Source: an uncultured Lachnospiraceae bacterium
GTDB lineage: Bacteria; Bacillota; Clostridia; Lachnospirales; Lachnospiraceae
Length of the DNA: 64,000 nucleotides
NCBI GenBank assembly: GCA_944383265.1
Contig: CALWOX010000002.1
Span: forward strand, 186,001-250,000
Direction: 5' to 3'
A model generated the notes under the pieces. The model was not told where the DNA came from. It worked only from the letters and a program-made list of their open reading frames with translations, and made no database searches. How positions within the stretch are numbered: position 1 is the stretch's first letter; each line of letters begins with the position of its first letter. The position numbers and the translations under genes were made by a program. Below, in pieces: positions 59,442 to 64,000 of this stretch.

Positions 59442-60350
59442 TCACACCCCCAAAAAAATGGTTTTAGAATATCTGTATACAGGATGATTACCACCTAAAG
59501 AAACATCATAAACGTCTCCTTCAAATACATTTCTAAAACACGAACCTGCGGAAAAAACAAATAAATCTTTCTTTTTTTGCATAGTTTCTGAATATGTTTG
59601 AGAATAAATAAAGCCCGAACGCTTTTCAATGCGATAAGAAGCTTCCTCAAGAGCTTTATCCATTTCACATTCTTTAGGTAAGGCTCCTGATAAACACATA
59701 TGCATCTCTGAGTTTTTGTTTATTAAATTTAAAAAACTTCCTATATTCTTTTCGTAATAAAATTCAAATTTCCCCAATCCTGAAGTTCGCTTTCCGCCTA
59801 TTCCTGATAAACTCAATGAAATTAATAAATCTTCAAATAAATTTTTATAATTAATATTTTCAAACGCAATTATTATATAAAGTCCGCACTCTTCGCTGAA
59901 AAAAAATGTTCCAACCTGATATGGCATATTCTCGTCTGATTTTATCGCAACCTTTGTAACAGACTCTTTTTTACCAAATTCCCCACCGAGCACAGGATAG
60001 TCAAATTTATATTCTTCTCTGACATATGTTTCAAAGTAATCTATCGGTATAAATTTAAGTTTTTTATATTTCTTTTTTTCTGTAGAACTGCTTTCTGCAT
60101 CTGTCTTTATACGTAATATCGGTTTTGGCAGATAATATACATTGCCTGCATATGGAAAAGTATCCGAAAATAAAAGTTGTCCATTTTTTACAGCATCATA
60201 TAACTCCTTATCTCTACCTTGCTTCAATGCTTCTATATAAAGTGCGGAAAATAAACTGTCTGCGTGAAATATAATATCCCCGCTATTTAATATCCCTGTC
60301 CCAAAATGCACTCCTGTAGTAAATTTAAATTTAATTATTGAATAATTCAT
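59442..60350 (-). CDS. csm4: Csm4, type III-A effector subunit
   Basis: A 302-residue Cas5-like RAMP: IIKFKFTTGVHFGTGILN, FHADSLFSALYIEALK and SGIGGKRTSGLGKFEF (glycine-rich loop). Csm4 binds the crRNA 5' handle and contacts Cas10. It lies two bases after csm3. Confidence 0.93.
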   Translation of the reverse strand: MNYSIIKFKFTTGVHFGTGILNSGDIIFHADSLFSALYIEALKQGRDKELYDAVKNGQLLFSDTFPYAGNVYYLPKPILRIKTDAESSSTEKKKYKKLKFIPIDYFETYVREEYKFDYPVLGGEFGKKESVTKVAIKSDENMPYQVGTFFFSEECGLYIIIAFENINYKNLFEDLLISLSLSGIGGKRTSGLGKFEFYYEKNIGSFLNLINKNSEMHMCLSGALPKECEMDKALEEASYRIEKRSGFIYSQTYSETMQKKKDLFVFSAGSCFRNVFEGDVYDVSLGGNHPVYRYSKTIFLGV

Positions 60351-60352
60351 TC

Positions 60353-61021
60353 TTATTCCTCAAATTCTTCAAAAATCTTATTGCACTCATCTATAACATT
60401 ATCACTAAGATCTCCAACCGCCACATTTACCTCAATATTGCAAAACTTTATCTTTCCGTACCCTCTAGTACCGCTTCCTCCCAAATAGTCGTATTCTAAT
60501 ATTTTAAAGCCATCTTTTATAACCTGAAAATCTCTCAATATGTTTTCTTCACCCTGTTCTTGTGAGACCTCATATATTAAGCTCATAGGAAATTTTGAGC
60601 CTCTTATTACCCTCTCAATTTGTCTGGGATTTGCAACTCCCGTTGTCCTCTTAATAGAATTCTCAAATTTAATTTCTGTCCTTGAGTATGCTCCTTTCTT
60701 CTCCAACTCTTCCTTATTAGAAAGTATCATATCACTAAAAATAAGTCTTCCCGCTTTTTTATTTTTTGCACTTCCAAATATTCCTAATAATAGTTCATCA
60801 TCATCGTCAGGTGTTTCTGCTATAACAGTATTATATTTTTTCGCAAGAAGACTCCTCAACTTACCTTTCAAACTACTTCCGGGAATCATCGGATTACCGT
60901 TTATAGGATCTTTTATCACAGGTGAATCAACAGCTCCTATCGCAGAGAATGCAGTGGATCCACCTATGTGCATTCCGGTAATCACTTCAATTGTTCCTGT
61001 AATTTCTATTTTTGCATACAT
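60353..61021 (-). CDS. csm3: Csm3, target-RNA cleaving backbone subunit
   Basis: A 222-residue Cas7-like protein: IEVITGMHIGGSTAFSAIGAVDSPVIKDP with the catalytic Asp at position 32, and PMIPGSSLKGKLRSLL. Copies of Csm3 line the crRNA and cut bound target RNA every six bases. The Asp is intact, so RNA cleavage should work. Confidence 0.95.
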   Translation of the reverse strand: MYAKIEITGTIEVITGMHIGGSTAFSAIGAVDSPVIKDPINGNPMIPGSSLKGKLRSLLAKKYNTVIAETPDDDDELLLGIFGSAKNKKAGRLIFSDMILSNKEELEKKGAYSRTEIKFENSIKRTTGVANPRQIERVIRGSKFPMSLIYEVSQEQGEENILRDFQVIKDGFKILEYDYLGGSGTRGYGKIKFCNIEVNVAVGDLSDNVIDECNKIFEEFEE

Positions 61022-61024
61022 ATG

Positions 61025-61417
61025 TTATTCATCCTTTCCACCATAATATTTTCTAAATGCAACCAAAGCTTCCATGTATCTGCTGAAAATTATATATTGT
61101 TTTTTGCTGTGTCCGATTTCGCTTATATAATCAATTATTCCTGTAATTTCTACGAAATTTTTTACAGACTGTTCTCTTCCTGACTCATAGAAAAATCTTA
61201 TTTTTAAATAATTAATTCTTCCTATTAACTCATCCGATAGATTTTCTCCCTTAGAATTTAAAACATCATTATATATATCAGCAGACATTGCCAATAAGTT
61301 TCTGATCTGGGATGTAGTCAAGAGTTTTACCGGCCTACCCTTATTGTCCTTCAAATTTATTAATTTCTTTATATTATCTTCTGCCAGATCAACATAGTTT
61401 ATTTCAGTCAATTTCAT
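61025..61417 (-). CDS. csm2: Csm2, small type III-A subunit
   Basis: A 130-residue helical protein with LLTTSQIRNLLAMSADIYND, KIRFFYESGREQSVKNFVE and a final FSRYMEALVAFRKYYGG, the usual Csm2 pattern. Several copies fill the minor filament. Its start overlaps the cas10 stop by 14 bases. Confidence 0.93.
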   Translation of the reverse strand: MKLTEINYVDLAEDNIKKLINLKDNKGRPVKLLTTSQIRNLLAMSADIYNDVLNSKGENLSDELIGRINYLKIRFFYESGREQSVKNFVEITGIIDYISEIGHSKKQYIIFSRYMEALVAFRKYYGGKDE

Positions 61418-63731
61418 TTTCTATTTCCTCCCGATTCAAATAAACATATATATAAATAGCCATAACTAATTCTTTTCTGTCTTCTATATTTTGATACCAT
61501 TTAAACATTTTCCCTGAAAAATTTTTATATAAATCAATCTTCTCTTGAGAATCAGTTTTTTTATCAGGCTCCATTCTGGATAAGAGATATGCAAACCTGG
61601 CTCTATTTATTATATCTTTACTATTTCTTAATAAATCTAATAAATTATATATAAAGGACTTTCCATAATTATCAGTTTGTTCAAAAAAAGCATTTATAAA
61701 TTCAAATTTTTCGCATATAACTTTATCATTAAACTCAGACCATTTAAAAACACCCTCTTCCGAAAATAAAGCAATTGAATCTTTCGTATTATTTTCATTA
61801 TTTTTAGCTAAATCCTCCAAGTCCCCGACTTCTGCTGCCATCAGATTTGCAGGATATCCTGATTTATAAATACCTATTCCACCTGATAAAGTTAAAGTTC
61901 CCTGTACAAACCTTTCAAACGAATTCTTTATATCAATAAAAATTGAAAGTATATCATTCCATGATCCAACAATAAAAAAGTCGTCTCCACCGGAATATAT
62001 AATTGTTGCATTCCTTTTGTTTATACTATTAAATCTATTCTCATATCCTGACTCAAGCAATTTATTAATATAGCATTTAAAAAAGAGTGACATCATTCGT
62101 GAAAATGTTGCAGTTCTGGACAATGAAGAAAATTTATCCTGCTCATCGAGTCTTTTAAAACCTGAAACTATTGTTTCTCCAAGGTTATCAACGTCCGCTC
62201 TCAAAACTCCTATCCTGTTTATTCCCTCTGATTTTTTTGAGAATTCCTCAAAACTGTCTCTTGTAGTATAATCTCCTACCCACAATTTAGTACTTACATG
62301 TTTGCCTGTGAACATTCTGTTTTTCGTGTAACATCTTACATAGTACTCATCCTTCATATGGCTTTTAAGTTCTTCTTCTGTATCAACAAACAAATATTTA
62401 TCAAATGGTAAAGGAAGGCAAACTGTATCTCTCTTAAATGAAATAGTAAAATAAATATCCTTTTTTAATATCATAGAAGATATTTTTTCAAGAGCAGAGC
62501 ATATACTGCATCTTCCATTTTCATCAACCTCTCCTGATGTCCTGCAGACTTTACATTCTCTTTCTCCATTTCTTTTTTTATTATTTAACTCTAATATCTC
62601 TTCTTTACTATAACGGTGAAGTTTCTTATTTGATATTTGTTCTGATATATTTTTATATATTGCCTGATATGAACCTGCCGGCAAATTTTGAAGGTCATTT
62701 GAGCTACATTCACTATATCCACCACCAATATATAATGCAGTATCAAAATTTTTTAAAAACCACTTGTTTATCTCCTTTTCCATATACACAAGAAGTTTTT
62801 TTACTCTTATGGTGTTGGGTAGAAGTAAATAACAGTGACCACCACCTGAATATATTAAATTTGCTCTTGATAAGTTTAAATCTGTAATAATCTCATCAAT
62901 AATATGTTCCATCAAAACTTCTAAATAAAAACTCCTCGCCCTTAATCCCTTTAGTGCATTTTCCGTTGTTATAGTATAAATAAAATCTTGAATTCCCGAT
63001 ATATCAAGTGAGTATAGAAGGAAGACTTTTCGGTCATAAAAATCTTTTTCATTGTCAAATAAGTATTTTCTAAAATCTGATTCTCCGGACCGGCAAAAGT
63101 AATCATATATACATAAAGCAATTGCTGCTGTTATTTTTACATGGTCAAATAAAGAAATATCTTGTAATTCTCTTTTCGAAGTTGAAGATGGTATATAGGT
63201 AAGGTTTGCTTCTAATATTGTTAATAGCGAATTTATGTATTCTTCTGTAAAATTTATCCCCTTCAAATTATCGGTAATATTATCCAAAACAGTTCTATAA
63301 AACACTTCATTCATTTGTACACTTTCGTCGGTAGGATAGTTTATTTCTTTATCCGTATCAAGTACAACCATTTTATAATGATAGTTCTGATTATTTCCAT
63401 TAAGTATATTAAAGACACTTGATAAAGGAGTAGATTTATCAAATCCGTCTTCCTGATCGTCTCTATTTCTTCTGTCTGCTGCTGCAGCTATATTGTCGGC
63501 AATATACGTAATATATGCTATACTATCCCGTTTTAATGCAGCATGTGATAAATTCTTTTTATGGTGATATCTTATACAATCTAATATATCTGTATCAGAT
63601 ATTCCGGCATCATTTTTCAAAAAGTCATAGCCACTCTCGCTATGGTTTCTTCCATCACCTGTTCTATATGCAATTTTTCCTATATCATGTAAAAGGCTTC
63701 CTATAACAAGTTTAATCTGCATATCAGTCAT
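61404..63731 (-). CDS. cas10: Cas10 (Csm1), type III-A signature protein
   Basis: A 775-residue Cas10. HD nuclease motif: SLLHDIGKIAYR (His15, Asp16). Zinc finger: CKVC...CSIC (about 393-410). Polymerase palm: YSGGDDFFIVG (GGDD about 580-584). Palm 1 lies around residues 250-380. With target RNA bound it cuts single-stranded DNA through HD and makes cyclic oligoadenylates through GGDD; both sites look intact. It overlaps the end of cas6 by eight bases. Confidence 0.96.
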   Translation of the reverse strand: MTDMQIKLVIGSLLHDIGKIAYRTGDGRNHSESGYDFLKNDAGISDTDILDCIRYHHKKNLSHAALKRDSIAYITYIADNIAAAADRRNRDDQEDGFDKSTPLSSVFNILNGNNQNYHYKMVVLDTDKEINYPTDESVQMNEVFYRTVLDNITDNLKGINFTEEYINSLLTILEANLTYIPSSTSKRELQDISLFDHVKITAAIALCIYDYFCRSGESDFRKYLFDNEKDFYDRKVFLLYSLDISGIQDFIYTITTENALKGLRARSFYLEVLMEHIIDEIITDLNLSRANLIYSGGGHCYLLLPNTIRVKKLLVYMEKEINKWFLKNFDTALYIGGGYSECSSNDLQNLPAGSYQAIYKNISEQISNKKLHRYSKEEILELNNKKRNGERECKVCRTSGEVDENGRCSICSALEKISSMILKKDIYFTISFKRDTVCLPLPFDKYLFVDTEEELKSHMKDEYYVRCYTKNRMFTGKHVSTKLWVGDYTTRDSFEEFSKKSEGINRIGVLRADVDNLGETIVSGFKRLDEQDKFSSLSRTATFSRMMSLFFKCYINKLLESGYENRFNSINKRNATIIYSGGDDFFIVGSWNDILSIFIDIKNSFERFVQGTLTLSGGIGIYKSGYPANLMAAEVGDLEDLAKNNENNTKDSIALFSEEGVFKWSEFNDKVICEKFEFINAFFEQTDNYGKSFIYNLLDLLRNSKDIINRARFAYLLSRMEPDKKTDSQEKIDLYKNFSGKMFKWYQNIEDRKELVMAIYIYVYLNREEIENEID

Positions 63732-64000
63732 TTTCTAACTCTCCTTTTTGAAATAGCCTTATACTTCCCATACCGAGAGAAGTTTTTATTCCAATCCCTG
63801 AAAATTCACTAAATTTGAATAAGAAATCAGCAAAATTAGCTAATGTATCTGTTCCTGATATTTTGAAAGTAATTTGCCCTATAAAGCCCGGAATAAAAAT
63901 ACCCTCCATATCAAATCTTACGCTTCTGATTTTATACCTTATAATTTTGGTTTTATTGCTAAGTTCATCTAACGTATCGTCATCAATCATATTTTCTTTA
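63724..64000 (-). CDS. cas6: Cas6 pre-crRNA endonuclease, C-terminal part, cut by window edge
   Basis: The last 88 or more residues of a Cas6-like RAMP. FIPGFIGQITFKISG and GIGIKTSLGMGSIRLF match the C-terminal half and the glycine-rich loop of Cas6. The frame stays open past the ATG at 63990 to the window edge, so the start lies outside. It cuts the array transcript within repeats to make crRNAs. Confidence 0.85.
   Translation of the reverse strand, partial: KENMIDDDTLDELSNKTKIIRYKIRSVRFDMEGIFIPGFIGQITFKISGTDTLANFADFLFKFSEFSGIGIKTSLGMGSIRLFQKGELEND

Overview
The window reads as a low-to-moderate GC Gram-positive anaerobe of the Clostridia, most likely a Lachnospiraceae member. The support is the gene order (sepF-lspA-rluD; rsfS-yqeK-nadD-yhbY-obg-rpmA-rplU; lepB-rbgA-rnhB-yraN-pgeF; rpsP-khpA-rimM-trmD; ylxM-ffh; plsX-rnc-smc-ftsY), strong Shine-Dalgarno sites, sigma-A type promoters, sortase-type surface anchoring and an AT-rich CRISPR locus. 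The genus is not resolved.

Layout. 1-4142 (+): tail of a likely D-Ala-D-Ala carboxypeptidase, an unnamed P-loop protein, an HlyD-like membrane protein, then sepF, lspA and rluD. 4277-9557 (+): two large envelope proteins, a sortase-anchored protein with acidic repeats and an NlpC/P60 hydrolase with a long Ser/Thr/Glu linker. 9635-10889 (-): a XerS-like single tyrosine recombinase with an imperfect-palindrome, dif-like site upstream. 11002-12945 (-): a GntR-controlled ABC transporter with an operator at its promoter. 13222-13968 (+): a TtcA-family enzyme. 14108-36366 (-): a dense housekeeping block for ribosome assembly, tRNA modification, protein export, RNase III and chromosome condensation.

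36631-41534 is an insertion between plsX and rpmF, which are usually adjacent. It holds tRNA-Gly(CCC) and a six-gene operon: a YedE transporter, a ribose-type ABC transporter, a TusA-like protein and a DUF3343 protein. This looks like a sulfur or selenium uptake and handling module with an unusual sugar-type importer inside it. 41933-50944 returns to core genes: rpmF, ackA, pduL (in place of pta), darA, tmcAL, a YycJ-like hydrolase, coaE and polA.

51054-64000 is a defence region: a type IV AbiE toxin-antitoxin pair whose toxin gene is frameshifted, twin AbiEi operator-like repeats, tRNA-Leu(CAA), and a type III-A CRISPR-Cas locus (cas6-cas10-csm2-csm3-csm4-csm5, a 24-repeat array, a small membrane protein, cas1, cas2, csm6). 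The motifs for target-RNA cleavage (Csm3 Asp), cyclic oligoadenylate synthesis (Cas10 GGDD), DNA cleavage (Cas10 HD) and the signal-activated RNase (Csm6 CARF-HEPN) are all visible, so the interference machinery appears complete except that cas6 runs off the window edge.

All calls come from reading the sequence and recalling family motifs. No searches were run, so family assignments are recognition-based and substrate predictions are inference.
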